DNA of 64,000 nucleotides from Acidovorax sp. CF316 (GTDB lineage: Bacteria > Pseudomonadota > Gammaproteobacteria > Burkholderiales > Burkholderiaceae_C), in the NCBI RefSeq assembly GCF_000276605.1, contig NZ_AKJX01000124.1, positions 1 to 64,000 on the forward strand. Reading direction: 5' to 3'. The position numbers and the translations under genes are program-made. Below, piece after piece: positions 42,719 through 51,222 of the stretch (within the stretch, counting starts at the first letter, position 1; each line of letters begins with the position of its first letter). The notes under the pieces are model-generated. The model was not told where the DNA came from. It was given only the letters and a program-made list of their open reading frames with translations, and made no database searches.

Positions 42719-42728
42719 TTCAAAAAAC

Positions 42729-44870
42729 TTAACGGAATGCCGAGCGATCTGTAATAACCTTAGGCGTAATAAAAATCAGCATTTCCTGCTTGTTGGCCGA
42801 TTTTGTACGGGTTTTAAATAAGTTCCCAACACCTGGTATATCGCCAAGAAGTGGAACTTTGGTCTCCGAATTGTCTTCAAACAGTTCAAAAATACCACCA
42901 ATTACCACAGTTCCGCCATTCTCAACCAGCACTTGGGTCTTGATGTGCTTTGTATTAATCGCGCGAACGTTGTTCAGCACCTCGCCAGGGCTATCTTTGT
43001 TGACATCTAGGTCAAGAATGATGTTGCCTTCGGGAGTGATCTGAGGAAGTACTTCCAACTTCAAGACAGCCTTCTTGAAGGCAATCACCGTACCGCCATT
43101 AGGCGCAGTCACCGGATAAGGAAATTCTGTACCCTGTTCAATAGATGCCTTCGTTTGATCGGCCGTCACAACCCTCGGGCTGGAGACGATCTTACCTTTC
43201 CCATCGGCCTCCAAAGCAGAGATCTCCAAATTCAAAAACCGGTTGGCTGCTGAGTTGAAAATGGAAATTGCGAAACTGGACGGATCGTAGCCTCCAATAG
43301 CAGTCGCTGGCAGATTGACAAAGTTACCATTTGTATTCACAGCCCCACCAGCCGACGTTGACGCCACGGCATTGCTGTAATTGGTTCCAAAGCCAATCCG
43401 ATTGCCACTGGTCCCTAATGAGTAGCCACCATCTCCCCCCCGCGAAGCACGAAGGTCGGTCGCGCCCAGCCGCACACCAAGGGAACGCCCGAAGGTATCG
43501 GAAGCTTCCACGATCCGCGCTTCAATCATCACCTGCCGAACTGCAACGTCCAAAGTAGAGAGAAGCTGACGTACTTCTTCCAGTTTGTTTGCGGTATCAG
43601 TAACAAACAACTGATTGGTGCGAGGCTCTGCAATGGCACTCCCACGCTCACTCAAGAACCGATTAGTAGTGCCACCGCCACTCCCCCCCGAACTGGCTGA
43701 CAGTTGCGTCACCATATCCACGGCCTTGGCGTAATTCATTTGAAAGGCTTGGGTCCGCAAAGGCTCCAGCTTTTGGATAGCCATTGCAGCTTCAAAATCC
43801 TTCTTGGTTCTGTCATCGATTTCGTCTTTGGGCGCGATCCACAGAACGGAGCCATTCTTCCGCATACCGAGGCCCTTGGCATCCATGATGATTTGCAGTG
43901 CCTGATCCCAGGGGACATCCTTCAAACGAAGCGTCAACGCGCCGGTCACAGTGTCAGATGTCACGATATTGAAGTTGGTGAAATCAGCGATCACCTGCAG
44001 CAGTGAGCGAACCTCGATGTTCTGAAAGTTGAGCGACAGCTTTTCACCGCTGTAACCAGGACCTTGCGTCAACTTCGTCAAGTCCACCTTTTTTTGGCGC
44101 ACTTCCACCACGAACTGATTGTCGCTCTGGTATGCGCTATGCTCCCACTCGCCTACAGGCTCAATCACCATGCGCACCCGCTCGCCTTGCTGGGTCGTCG
44201 ATATGATCTGCACAGGCGTGCCAAAGTCAGTGACATCCAGACGGCGACGCAAACCCTCAGACAGGGAGGATTTCAAAAAATCCACCGTCAACCCTTTGCC
44301 AATGGGTCGCAGGTCTACGCCCACCTGATTATTTGGCAAGGTCACAACCACCCTGCCAGCCCCATCGGCCCCACGTCGGAAATCAACGTCCTTGATGGCC
44401 ATCACTTCCGTATTCGCATTGTCTGCAAAGCTCACCGGCTGCGAGGTGGTCGCGATCACAGGGGCCGCAGTGGTATCCAGATACACCAGAACCGACTTCC
44501 CCTGAAGCTCTGTACGATAAGAAGCCGCTTGCTTCAGGTTCAGCACCACCCGCGATCGCCCGGGGGCCTGGACCAAATTGGCTGAGCGGATGTTTCCCTG
44601 ATTAATCTGAACGGCCGATTTTCCCAAGGCACTGGTCGTGTCAGGAAAATCCAAGGCAATTCGCGCAGGAGACTGCGTCACGAAGCCGGTCGGTAGTGCC
44701 GACACAGGTTCGGAAAAATCAATCCGCACAATCTCAACGCCGCCTTGCATGGCACCGGAGATATTTTCAATGGAACCCTGCGCCCATGCCAGCGAAGTTG
44801 CGGCAACCGATGTCGCAAGAAGTACACCGCGATTGAGAAATCGCATCATCCCGAAACTTTTCTGCTTCAT
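42729..44870 (-). CDS. pilQ: Type IV pilus secretin PilQ
   Basis: 713 aa. Outer-membrane channel for pilus extrusion. A signal peptide (RGVLLATSVAATSLAWAQ) is followed by two AMIN domains (about residues 35-260), a secretin N0 segment (LSLNFQNIEVRSLLQVIADFTNFNIV), an N1 domain and the C-terminal secretin core (about 450-705, VRQVMIEARIVEASDTFGRSLG to VPLLGDIPGVGNLFKTR). The loop around residue 510 is Gly/Ser-rich. It overlaps pilP by 4 bases. GC is visibly lower than in the his or glt genes. Confidence 0.97.
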   Translation of the reverse strand: MKQKSFGMMRFLNRGVLLATSVAATSLAWAQGSIENISGAMQGGVEIVRIDFSEPVSALPTGFVTQSPARIALDFPDTTSALGKSAVQINQGNIRSANLVQAPGRSRVVLNLKQAASYRTELQGKSVLVYLDTTAAPVIATTSQPVSFADNANTEVMAIKDVDFRRGADGAGRVVVTLPNNQVGVDLRPIGKGLTVDFLKSSLSEGLRRRLDVTDFGTPVQIISTTQQGERVRMVIEPVGEWEHSAYQSDNQFVVEVRQKKVDLTKLTQGPGYSGEKLSLNFQNIEVRSLLQVIADFTNFNIVTSDTVTGALTLRLKDVPWDQALQIIMDAKGLGMRKNGSVLWIAPKDEIDDRTKKDFEAAMAIQKLEPLRTQAFQMNYAKAVDMVTQLSASSGGSGGGTTNRFLSERGSAIAEPRTNQLFVTDTANKLEEVRQLLSTLDVAVRQVMIEARIVEASDTFGRSLGVRLGATDLRASRGGDGGYSLGTSGNRIGFGTNYSNAVASTSAGGAVNTNGNFVNLPATAIGGYDPSSFAISIFNSAANRFLNLEISALEADGKGKIVSSPRVVTADQTKASIEQGTEFPYPVTAPNGGTVIAFKKAVLKLEVLPQITPEGNIILDLDVNKDSPGEVLNNVRAINTKHIKTQVLVENGGTVVIGGIFELFEDNSETKVPLLGDIPGVGNLFKTRTKSANKQEMLIFITPKVITDRSAFR

Positions 44871-45412
44871 TTTTTTACCCCTTCTTGCAACTCAAGCGAC
44901 GTTACCCGTTCAATCCAGTCTCCCGTCGCATCCTGCACAATTTCGCGCAGTTGAATAGCTGTTTCATTAATTGACGTGATGCGCCCATAGCTCTGCCCAA
45001 GATACTGACCCACCGTAACTTGGTACAGCAGTTTGTCAGCCGTGACCAAAGCTGCGGGTTGCCCCTTCCTCTGCAAGCTACCGACCATCTTGATGGTATC
45101 CAATGGATAGGCTTCCAAAGGCTCTTTGCGGCGCGCCATTTCCGGTGCGATCAGCGCGGCATTGGACGCGAGTTGCGCGGAATCTCGGCGTAGGGCCTGC
45201 GTTAATTTAAGCGGATTGAATGGTTCCAACTGCGCATCCGCAGTGTATGCCTCTGGCTTGAATTGCTTGGGCTCGGTAAGTGGCGTAACCCGTGGCCGTG
45301 CCTGGGCACGCTCCTCGCCGATCCACTGCCGCACTTCATCCTCACCAGAACCCATACAGCCGCCGAGCAACACTGCACAGCAAAGCGCCAAAATGCATTT
45401 ATGAATTCTCAT
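44867..45412 (-). CDS. pilP: Type IV pilus inner-membrane lipoprotein PilP
   Basis: 181 aa. Lipobox VLLGGCMGS near residue 19, then a disordered linker and the C-terminal beta domain (about 85-178; MVGSLQRKGQPAALVTADKLLYQVTVGQYLG). PilP ties the inner-membrane PilN/PilO complex to the secretin PilQ. The start overlaps the pilO stop by 4 bases and the end overlaps pilQ by 4 bases. Confidence 0.95.
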   Translation of the reverse strand: MRIHKCILALCCAVLLGGCMGSGEDEVRQWIGEERAQARPRVTPLTEPKQFKPEAYTADAQLEPFNPLKLTQALRRDSAQLASNAALIAPEMARRKEPLEAYPLDTIKMVGSLQRKGQPAALVTADKLLYQVTVGQYLGQSYGRITSINETAIQLREIVQDATGDWIERVTSLELQEGVKK

Positions 45413-46107
45413 TTTGCAGCTCCCTTCGCTGCTGTTTTACGCTGAGCTTGAATTTCCTCAGTATCTAGATAGCGAAAGGTTCGTGCCGTCGCATCCATGG
45501 TGAGGACTCCGTTGGCAATATCGCGCTCCTTATCCTTTCCCTGAGGGGCAGCAATCGCCACGTCATTCAACGTAACAATGCGCGACAAATGCGCGATATC
45601 AGAAGCGAATGCCCCCATGTCGTGATAGCGCCCCGTCACCCGAACCGAGATGGGCAACTCTGCATAGTACTCGCGCACAACAACTTGCCCCGGCCGGAAA
45701 AGCTCAAATTGCAGACTGCGTCCTAATCCAGATTGGTTGATGTCAGAGAGAAGCGCAGCCATTTCCGCTTTACTAGGCAGTTGCTTTTCCAACTGAATAA
45801 CATATTGTTGAATCTGCTCGCGCTGCTTTTTCAAGGCATCCAGACTCACTGCTTTTTGCAGCTTCTTCTTGTAATCCTCACGAAGTGTCAACTCCGTGGT
45901 TTTTTCCGTTTGCAGCTCCACCTCATAATCCGTCAGTTTGACAAACCACAAAGCAGCCACCACCGCCACAACAATGAACAGACACAGAATGTACCGAGGT
46001 AGGGGCGGCCACAAGGATGGGTCCTTGGTATCCAGATTGGTGAACTGGCGCTGCAGGTTCGCAAATTGCTCAGACACGTCGACTTTTTGAACTTTTTTCG
46101 TTGCCAT
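45409..46107 (-). CDS. pilO: Type IV pilus assembly protein PilO
   Basis: 232 aa. Short cytosolic N-terminus, one membrane helix (about residues 38-58, YILCLFIVVAVVAALWF), a coiled coil (EDYKKKLQKAVSLDALKKQ, about 75-110) and a C-terminal ferredoxin-like domain. It forms a heterodimer with PilN. An Ala/Lys-rich end (QRKTAAKGAAK). The gene starts 3 bases after pilN and overlaps pilP by 4 bases. Confidence 0.95.
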   Translation of the reverse strand: MATKKVQKVDVSEQFANLQRQFTNLDTKDPSLWPPLPRYILCLFIVVAVVAALWFVKLTDYEVELQTEKTTELTLREDYKKKLQKAVSLDALKKQREQIQQYVIQLEKQLPSKAEMAALLSDINQSGLGRSLQFELFRPGQVVVREYYAELPISVRVTGRYHDMGAFASDIAHLSRIVTLNDVAIAAPQGKDKERDIANGVLTMDATARTFRYLDTEEIQAQRKTAAKGAAK

Positions 46108-46110
46108 GGG

Positions 46111-46719
46111 TCAGCCTTTAGCAGAGCTTGCCGCTGTTTCCATTGCCTTGCGGGCTTCGCTGGATTTCACCAATTGGAAGCGAAGGTTGAATGACGCCAC
46201 GCGCCGACTGTCCCGCGGGCTCAGCGCCACGTTGCTGGCCACGATCTCCACCAGTTCAGGCTTGGACAACCAAGGCGTGTTGTTGGACAGGTTGCGCAGC
46301 ATTTCCGAGATGCGTTCATTGGACTGCGCAACCCCTTTGATTTCAATCGACTGATTGGTCTGCTTCAAACTGGTCACGTACACACCGTCAGGCAGTTGCT
46401 TGACCAACTCCGTCAACAAGTGAACCGGCAGATTGCGGTCCGCCTGCAGGTCTTCTACCGATTTCTGGCGTGCGCGCAGTGCAGCGATTTCCTCTTCGAT
46501 ATTCGCAATTTCCTTGATCTGACCTTCAAGCACTTGAATTTCAGCCTTGAGGACCCCATTCCTGGCTTGCTGGTCTGCGATCAGCGTTTGCAAGACCCAG
46601 TAGATGAGGCCGGCAATCAGCAGGCCGACAATGGCAGAGGCCACCATCGTCGCCTGAAATCCTTCGCGGCGGCGTTTTCTGGCGGCTTCCCGGTGGGGAA
46701 GTAAGTTAATCAAGATCAC
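46111..46719 (-). CDS. pilN: Type IV pilus assembly protein PilN
   Basis: 202 aa from a GTG start at 46719 that overlaps the pilM stop (GTGA). With this start the protein begins with the conserved INLLPHREAARKRRREGF motif that inserts into PilM. A membrane helix (about residues 25-47), a coiled coil (VLEGQIKEIANIEEEIAALRA) and a periplasmic ferredoxin-like domain follow. An upstream ATG at 46749 is in frame but inside pilM and is less likely. Confidence 0.95.
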   Translation of the reverse strand: MILINLLPHREAARKRRREGFQATMVASAIVGLLIAGLIYWVLQTLIADQQARNGVLKAEIQVLEGQIKEIANIEEEIAALRARQKSVEDLQADRNLPVHLLTELVKQLPDGVYVTSLKQTNQSIEIKGVAQSNERISEMLRNLSNNTPWLSKPELVEIVASNVALSPRDSRRVASFNLRFQLVKSSEARKAMETAASSAKG

Positions 46720-47795
46720 TGCAGAAACCTCCGCATGGCAAGGCCGCACGATGTCAGGTAGGAAGGCGCTTCGCGCACCATCTTCTTGAGCCGCACCGAG
46801 TTGCCAATTTCCATGCCGTCAAAGGGATTGGCCAGGCTGCAGGCAAAGCCTGTCTGCTGGGTGACTGCTTCCGTCAACCCTGGCAGCGGGGCCGAACCGC
46901 CCGCCAGGACGATGTGATCGATGCGGTTATGGGGCGTGCTGGTAAAGAAGAATTGCAGCGCCCGTCCGATTTCCTGGGCCATGTTGTCCACAAAAGGACG
47001 CAGCACCGCCGCCTGGTAATCCTCGGGCAGATCGCCACTGCGCTTCTTGTTCTCGGCCTCTTCCACCGAGAAACCATACTGCCGAACAATCAGCTGGGTC
47101 AGCTGCGCGCCACCAAATGCCTGGTCGCGGTCATAGACCACTTCCTCATTGCGGATGACCTGCATACTGGTGGTCACGGCGCCCACCTCGAACAATGCCA
47201 CCAGGGCATCTACACCCTTGTTGGGCAATGCCTCGATCAAACGGCCTGCGGCGAGGCGCGAGGCATTGGACTCAATATCCACCACCACCGGCTTCAGACC
47301 GGCAGCTTCTGCGAGGCCCTGGCGGTCCTGCACCTTTTCCTTGCGGGATGCGGCAATCAACACTTCCACATCACCCGGGGAACTCTTGCTGGGGCCTATG
47401 ACACAAAAGTCCAGACTCACCTCGTCCAGAGAGAAAGGAATGTACTGATTTGCTTCAGACTCGACCTGGACTTCGAGCTCCTGCTCGGTCATGCCGCCGG
47501 GCAAGGTGATCTTTTTGGTGATCACCGCGGAAGGCGGCAAAGCCAGCGCCACATTTTTGGTGCGGGTGCCGCTTTTCTTGACGAGGCGACGCAGGGCTTC
47601 CGCCACTTCGTCGAACTTTTCGATATTGCCATCGGTGATCCAGCCGCGTTCCAGCGGCTCGATGGCGCAGCGCTCAAGGACCAGGCCTCCCGCCTTGTCC
47701 CGCCCCAACTCGACCAACTTGACGCTGGATGAGCTGATGTCGATACCCAGCAGAGGCGCAGCCTGGCGACTGAACAAAGATCCCGTTGAGATCAA
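46716..47795 (-). CDS. pilM: Type IV pilus assembly ATPase-like PilM
   Basis: About 359 aa, actin-like (FtsA fold) cytosolic protein that binds the PilN N-terminus. Motifs PLLGIDISSSSVKLVELG (about residues 14-31), LALPPSAVITKKITLPGGM and IVLAGGSAPLPGL are typical. No ATG fits the N-terminus; the TTG at 47795 is chosen because AGGGGA lies 6-11 bases upstream and the product then begins MISTGSLFSRQ. A TTG at 47819 would add eight residues. First gene of pilMNOPQ, divergent from mrcA, with 265 bases between them. Confidence 0.93.
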   Translation of the reverse strand: MISTGSLFSRQAAPLLGIDISSSSVKLVELGRDKAGGLVLERCAIEPLERGWITDGNIEKFDEVAEALRRLVKKSGTRTKNVALALPPSAVITKKITLPGGMTEQELEVQVESEANQYIPFSLDEVSLDFCVIGPSKSSPGDVEVLIAASRKEKVQDRQGLAEAAGLKPVVVDIESNASRLAAGRLIEALPNKGVDALVALFEVGAVTTSMQVIRNEEVVYDRDQAFGGAQLTQLIVRQYGFSVEEAENKKRSGDLPEDYQAAVLRPFVDNMAQEIGRALQFFFTSTPHNRIDHIVLAGGSAPLPGLTEAVTQQTGFACSLANPFDGMEIGNSVRLKKMVREAPSYLTSCGLAMRRFLQ

Positions 47796-48030
47796 GATTG
47801 GTCCCCTGTAACTTGTCAAAATGACGCAACAAAACTTAACACTTCACATGAATGCTATCAGTAAGGTAGTTCACCGGCAAAGAATTTTCCCCATCTGAAC
47901 CGTTCAGAGCGTTGCCAAAACCACACGATCGGTTGGGCAGGCTCGGCGCAATTGCAAGACCGTAAAGCGGCCGCCGAGACCGTTGGTCGGAGCCTTGGGG
48001 CCGTTTCCACTGAAAGAGGCCCGAGATTTT

Positions 48031-48056
48031 TATAATGGCGTCTCCACCAATCGGAG
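48031..48056 (+). promoter_or_regulatory. mrcA -10 box and ribosome-binding site
   Basis: A consensus TATAAT at 48031-48036 preceded by TTTT, then GGAG at 48053-48056, 4 bases before the mrcA ATG at 48061. No convincing -35 is seen at 17 bases. A start site near 48043 gives a leader of about 18 bases. Confidence 0.55.
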
Positions 48057-48060
48057 CGAT

Positions 48061-50472
48061 ATGCCGCCGCCCTCTTCTCCACAGCAAAAGCCAACCGACT
48101 CTTCGACGACCGCTTCCGCGCCTTCCCGCCCCACCTGGCTTCGCTGGCTGCTTCGCTTCGTACTCTGGACCACGGGCCTTGCGGTTGCGGGTGCGCTTGG
48201 CCTGCTGCTGACCATTGCCGTGGCACTGGCGGTGGCCTATCCCAACCTGCCGGACATCTCGGATCTGGCGGACTACCGCCCCAAGCTGCCTCTGCGGGTC
48301 TATTCCTCCGAGGGAGCACTGTTGGGTGAATTCGGTGAAGAGCGGCGCAACCTCACCCCGATCCAGGAGATCCCTAAGGTCATGAAGGACGCCGTACTGG
48401 CCATCGAGGACTCGCGCTTCTTCCAGCATGGCGGTGTGGACTACAAGGGCGTGGTCCGCGCCGGCCTGGCCAATCTCGGCCGCGTCAAAAGCCAGGGGGC
48501 TTCCACTATCACAATGCAGGTGGCGCGCAATGTTTATCTCTCCTCGGAGAAAACATTTACTCGCAAAATTTACGAAATATTACTGACATTCAAACTGGAG
48601 CATATGCTGACCAAGGACCAGATCCTTGAGATTTACATGAACCAGATTTACCTGGGAAACCGTGCCTACGGATTTTCTGCGGCTGCAGAGGCTTACTTTG
48701 GCAAGCCCCTCAAATCCATTTCGATTGCCGAGGCGGCTATGCTCGCCGGCCTGCCCAAGGCGCCTTCTGCCTACAACCCCATCAGCAACCCCAAGCGGGC
48801 CCGCTCGCGCCAGCTCTACATCATCGAGCGCATGGAAGAGAACGGCTTCATCACTGCCCAGGAAGCCGCCGCCGCCAAGAAGGAAGACCTCAAGATCCGC
48901 AGCGGCCCGGACAACACGCGCATCCATGCCGAATACGTGGCCGAGATGGCGCGCCAGCTCATCTTCACGCAGTATGGCAACGAGGCCTACACCCGCGGCC
49001 TGAACGTGTACACCACCCTGAACGCAGGGGAGCAGGAGGCGGCCTACACCGCACTGCGCCGCGGCATCATGGACTATGAGCGCCGCCAGCAGTACCGAGG
49101 CCCCGAAAAGTTCGTGGTGCTGCCCACGGCCGCCCAGGAAGTCGAAGACGCCGTCGACGATGCTCTGGCCAACCACCCCGACAACGGCGACGTGATGGCG
49201 GCCGTGGTGCTTGAAGCCGGCCCCCGCAAGATCGTTGCCGCCCGTGCCAATGGCGACAACCTCGAGATATCGGGCGATGGCCTCAAGCCCGCGCAGTCCG
49301 GCCTGAGCGACAAGGCACCGCCCAACATCAAGATCCGCCGGGGCGCCGTGATCCGCGTGGTCAAGACCCCCAAGGGCGCCTGGGAGATCACCCAGCTGCC
49401 CGAGGTCGAAGGCGCCTTCGTGGCCCTCGACCCGCGCAGCGGCTCCATCCGCGCCCTGGTCGGTGGTTTCGACTTCGACAAAAACAAGTTCAACCACGCG
49501 GCGCAGGCCTGGCGCCAGCCGGGCTCCAGTTTCAAGCCGTTCATTTATTCGGCGGCCCTGGAGAAGGGGTTCACGCCCGCTACGGTGGTCAACGACGCTC
49601 CGCTGTTCTTCGATGCCGGCACCACCGGCGGCCAACCCTGGGAGCCCAAGAACTACGACGGCAAGTACGACGGCCCCATGACGCTGCGCACGGGCCTGGC
49701 GAAGTCCAAGAACATGATCTCCATCCGCATCTTGCAGGCCGTCGGCCCCAAGACTGCGCAGGAATGGGTGTCGCGCTTCGGCTTCGATGCGGAAAAACAC
49801 CCCGCCTACCTGACCATGGCGCTGGGAGCGGGCTCGGTCACGCCGCTGCAGATGGCCTCGGCCTACGCAGTGTTCGCCAATGGCGGATACCGCGTGAACC
49901 CCTGGCTGATCGCCAAGGTCACCGACCACAAGGGCCGCGTGATCTCCGAAGTCACGCCGCCCGCAGTGTCCGAGCTGCCGCGCGCCATCGACGCGCGCAA
50001 TGCCTTCGTGATGAACAGCCTGCTGCAGGAAGTCACCCGCTCCGGCACCGCCGCACGCGCCCAGGGCACCCTGAAGCGTTCGGACATCGGCGGCAAGACC
50101 GGCACCACCAATGATTCGGTGGATGCCTGGTTCGCAGGCTACCAGTCGACCATCGCCGCGGTGACCTGGATCGGCTACGACACGCCGCGCAACCTGGGCA
50201 GCCGCGAAACCGGTGGCGGCCTCAGCCTGCCGGTGTGGATCAGCTTCATGGAGCGCGCGCTCAAGGGCGTCCCCGTGACCGAGCAGGTCGTTCCTCCCGG
50301 CGTGGTCAACGTGGGCGGAGAATGGTTCTACGAGGAATATGCACGCAACGCAGGCATTGCCAGCGTCGGGCTGGAGGAGCAGCAGCGCACCACCGGCGGT
50401 CCCGATGTGGCACCGCATGCGCCGCCGCCCACGGAAGAGCGCAACCGAATCCTCGATCTGTTCCGCAACTGA
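48061..50472 (+). CDS. mrcA: Penicillin-binding protein 1A (bifunctional glycosyltransferase/transpeptidase)
   Basis: 803 aa class A PBP that polymerises and cross-links peptidoglycan. A Pro/Ser/Thr-rich cytosolic tail and membrane helix (about residues 28-60) are followed by the GT51 domain (EDSRFFQHGGVD with catalytic Glu, GASTITMQVARNVYL, ILEIYMNQIYLGN) and the transpeptidase domain with SxxK QPGSSFKPFIYSAAL (about residue 485), SxN AKSKNMIS and KTG GGKTGTTND. A 100-residue OB-like insertion lies between them. The ATG at 48061 has GGAG upstream. Divergent from pilMNOPQ as in many Gammaproteobacteria and Betaproteobacteria. A terminator follows. Confidence 0.96.
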   Translation: MPPPSSPQQKPTDSSTTASAPSRPTWLRWLLRFVLWTTGLAVAGALGLLLTIAVALAVAYPNLPDISDLADYRPKLPLRVYSSEGALLGEFGEERRNLTPIQEIPKVMKDAVLAIEDSRFFQHGGVDYKGVVRAGLANLGRVKSQGASTITMQVARNVYLSSEKTFTRKIYEILLTFKLEHMLTKDQILEIYMNQIYLGNRAYGFSAAAEAYFGKPLKSISIAEAAMLAGLPKAPSAYNPISNPKRARSRQLYIIERMEENGFITAQEAAAAKKEDLKIRSGPDNTRIHAEYVAEMARQLIFTQYGNEAYTRGLNVYTTLNAGEQEAAYTALRRGIMDYERRQQYRGPEKFVVLPTAAQEVEDAVDDALANHPDNGDVMAAVVLEAGPRKIVAARANGDNLEISGDGLKPAQSGLSDKAPPNIKIRRGAVIRVVKTPKGAWEITQLPEVEGAFVALDPRSGSIRALVGGFDFDKNKFNHAAQAWRQPGSSFKPFIYSAALEKGFTPATVVNDAPLFFDAGTTGGQPWEPKNYDGKYDGPMTLRTGLAKSKNMISIRILQAVGPKTAQEWVSRFGFDAEKHPAYLTMALGAGSVTPLQMASAYAVFANGGYRVNPWLIAKVTDHKGRVISEVTPPAVSELPRAIDARNAFVMNSLLQEVTRSGTAARAQGTLKRSDIGGKTGTTNDSVDAWFAGYQSTIAAVTWIGYDTPRNLGSRETGGGLSLPVWISFMERALKGVPVTEQVVPPGVVNVGGEWFYEEYARNAGIASVGLEEQQRTTGGPDVAPHAPPPTEERNRILDLFRN

Positions 50473-50488
50473 TAGCCAGGGTCTGAAG

Positions 50489-50521
50489 CAAGGGCCGCCG
50501 TGTACGGCCCTTGTTCTTTTT
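50489..50521 (+). terminator. Rho-independent terminator of mrcA
   Basis: CAAGGGCCG (50489-50497) and CGGCCCTTG (50505-50513), 7-base loop, then TTCTTTTT to 50521. It lies 17 bases after the mrcA stop and before the convergent cyaY gene. Confidence 0.9.
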
Positions 50522-50552
50522 CGCTGCCCGTTCTTTCAGCGCTGCCGGCGTG

Positions 50553-50882
50553 TCAGGCGGAAAAGACCAGCGGCAGTCCCGACTGCGTGCGCGCGTCCTC
50601 GGTCAGCCGGGCAAAGAACTCACCGCTCCCCTTGGTGTCCTGCCACACCGCACCATCGAACTTGTAGTGGTAGCCACCGGACTTGGCGGCCATCCACACC
50701 TCGTGCAGCGGCTTTTGCAGGTTGATGACGATCTGGCTTCGGTTCGCAAAGCTCAGCGTGATCATGCCGCCCGAGCGCTGGTTGTCGATGTCGGCGTCGG
50801 TCGTGTCATTGAGTTCATCGCAACTGCGCTCGACAGCCGCCAGCAGTTTCTCGGCGTGGTCCTGGAATTCAAGGTCAGTCAT
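50553..50882 (-). CDS. cyaY: Iron-sulfur cluster assembly regulator CyaY (frataxin)
   Basis: 109 aa. Bacterial frataxin that binds iron through an acidic ridge and modulates cysteine desulfurase. Sequence shows the acidic N-terminal helix ([19 protein letters not shown]), the acidic [19 protein letters not shown], and [28 protein letters not shown] with the frataxin Trp. The ATG at 50882 gives [12 protein letters not shown]. It is divergent from lptM with only 12 bases between start codons, so each promoter lies inside the other gene's leader or coding start. Confidence 0.96.
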   Translation of the reverse strand: MTDLEFQDHAEKLLAAVERSCDELNDTTDADIDNQRSGGMITLSFANRSQIVINLQKPLHEVWMAAKSGGYHYKFDGAVWQDTKGSGEFFARLTEDARTQSGLPLVFSA

Positions 50883-50894
50883 TACAATTTGCGC

Positions 50895-51104
50895 ATGTTG
50901 AAAGCATCCCAAATTCTAGTCAGGACGCTTGTCCTTGCTGCCAGTGCGGCGGCCATCGCCGGTTGTGGCCAGCGCGGGCCGCTGTACCTGCCCTCCGGCC
51001 CCGCCGCTGCACAACGCGCCACCCTGCCCGAAACGCTCACGCCGGGCGCCACTCCCTCGACGGCCACGTCAGCACCCCAGGCACCCGCTTCCACCGCGCG
51101 CTGA
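50895..51104 (+). CDS. lptM: Small lipoprotein LptM (YifL-like)
   Basis: 69 aa. Signal sequence with lipobox AAIAGC followed by the LptM signature GQRGPLYLP (Cys about residue 24). The rest is Pro/Ala/Thr-rich and disordered. LptM associates with LptD-LptE during outer-membrane LPS transporter assembly. It is too short and too close to cyaY to have been called from length alone; the signature decides. In many relatives lysA follows; here it does not. Confidence 0.9.
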   Translation: MLKASQILVRTLVLAASAAAIAGCGQRGPLYLPSGPAAAQRATLPETLTPGATPSTATSAPQAPASTAR

Positions 51105-51152
51105 TCCCATCTCAGGGAACCGGGTGTCCCTGGACCCCTGATTGCCCATGGC

Positions 51153-51166
51153 TTGATTTCCATCAA
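51153..51166. promoter_or_regulatory. Consensus FNR/ANR-type box upstream of the MBL-fold gene
   Basis: TTGATTTCCATCAA matches TTGAT-N4-ATCAA at all ten fixed positions. A TACAGT -10-like element lies at 51189-51194; a start near 51201 would put the box centre at -41.5, the class II activation position. The downstream gene starts at 51223. Confidence 0.78.
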
Positions 51167-51222
51167 GCCGCTTGGCCATGCCCCGTCCTACAGTCGGTTT
51201 TTCACTGCACTGCAGCATTGCC

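Noticed and set aside
48580-50418. 612-codon minus-strand frame opposite mrcA
   Set aside because: Antisense shadow; mrcA motifs are complete on the plus strand.
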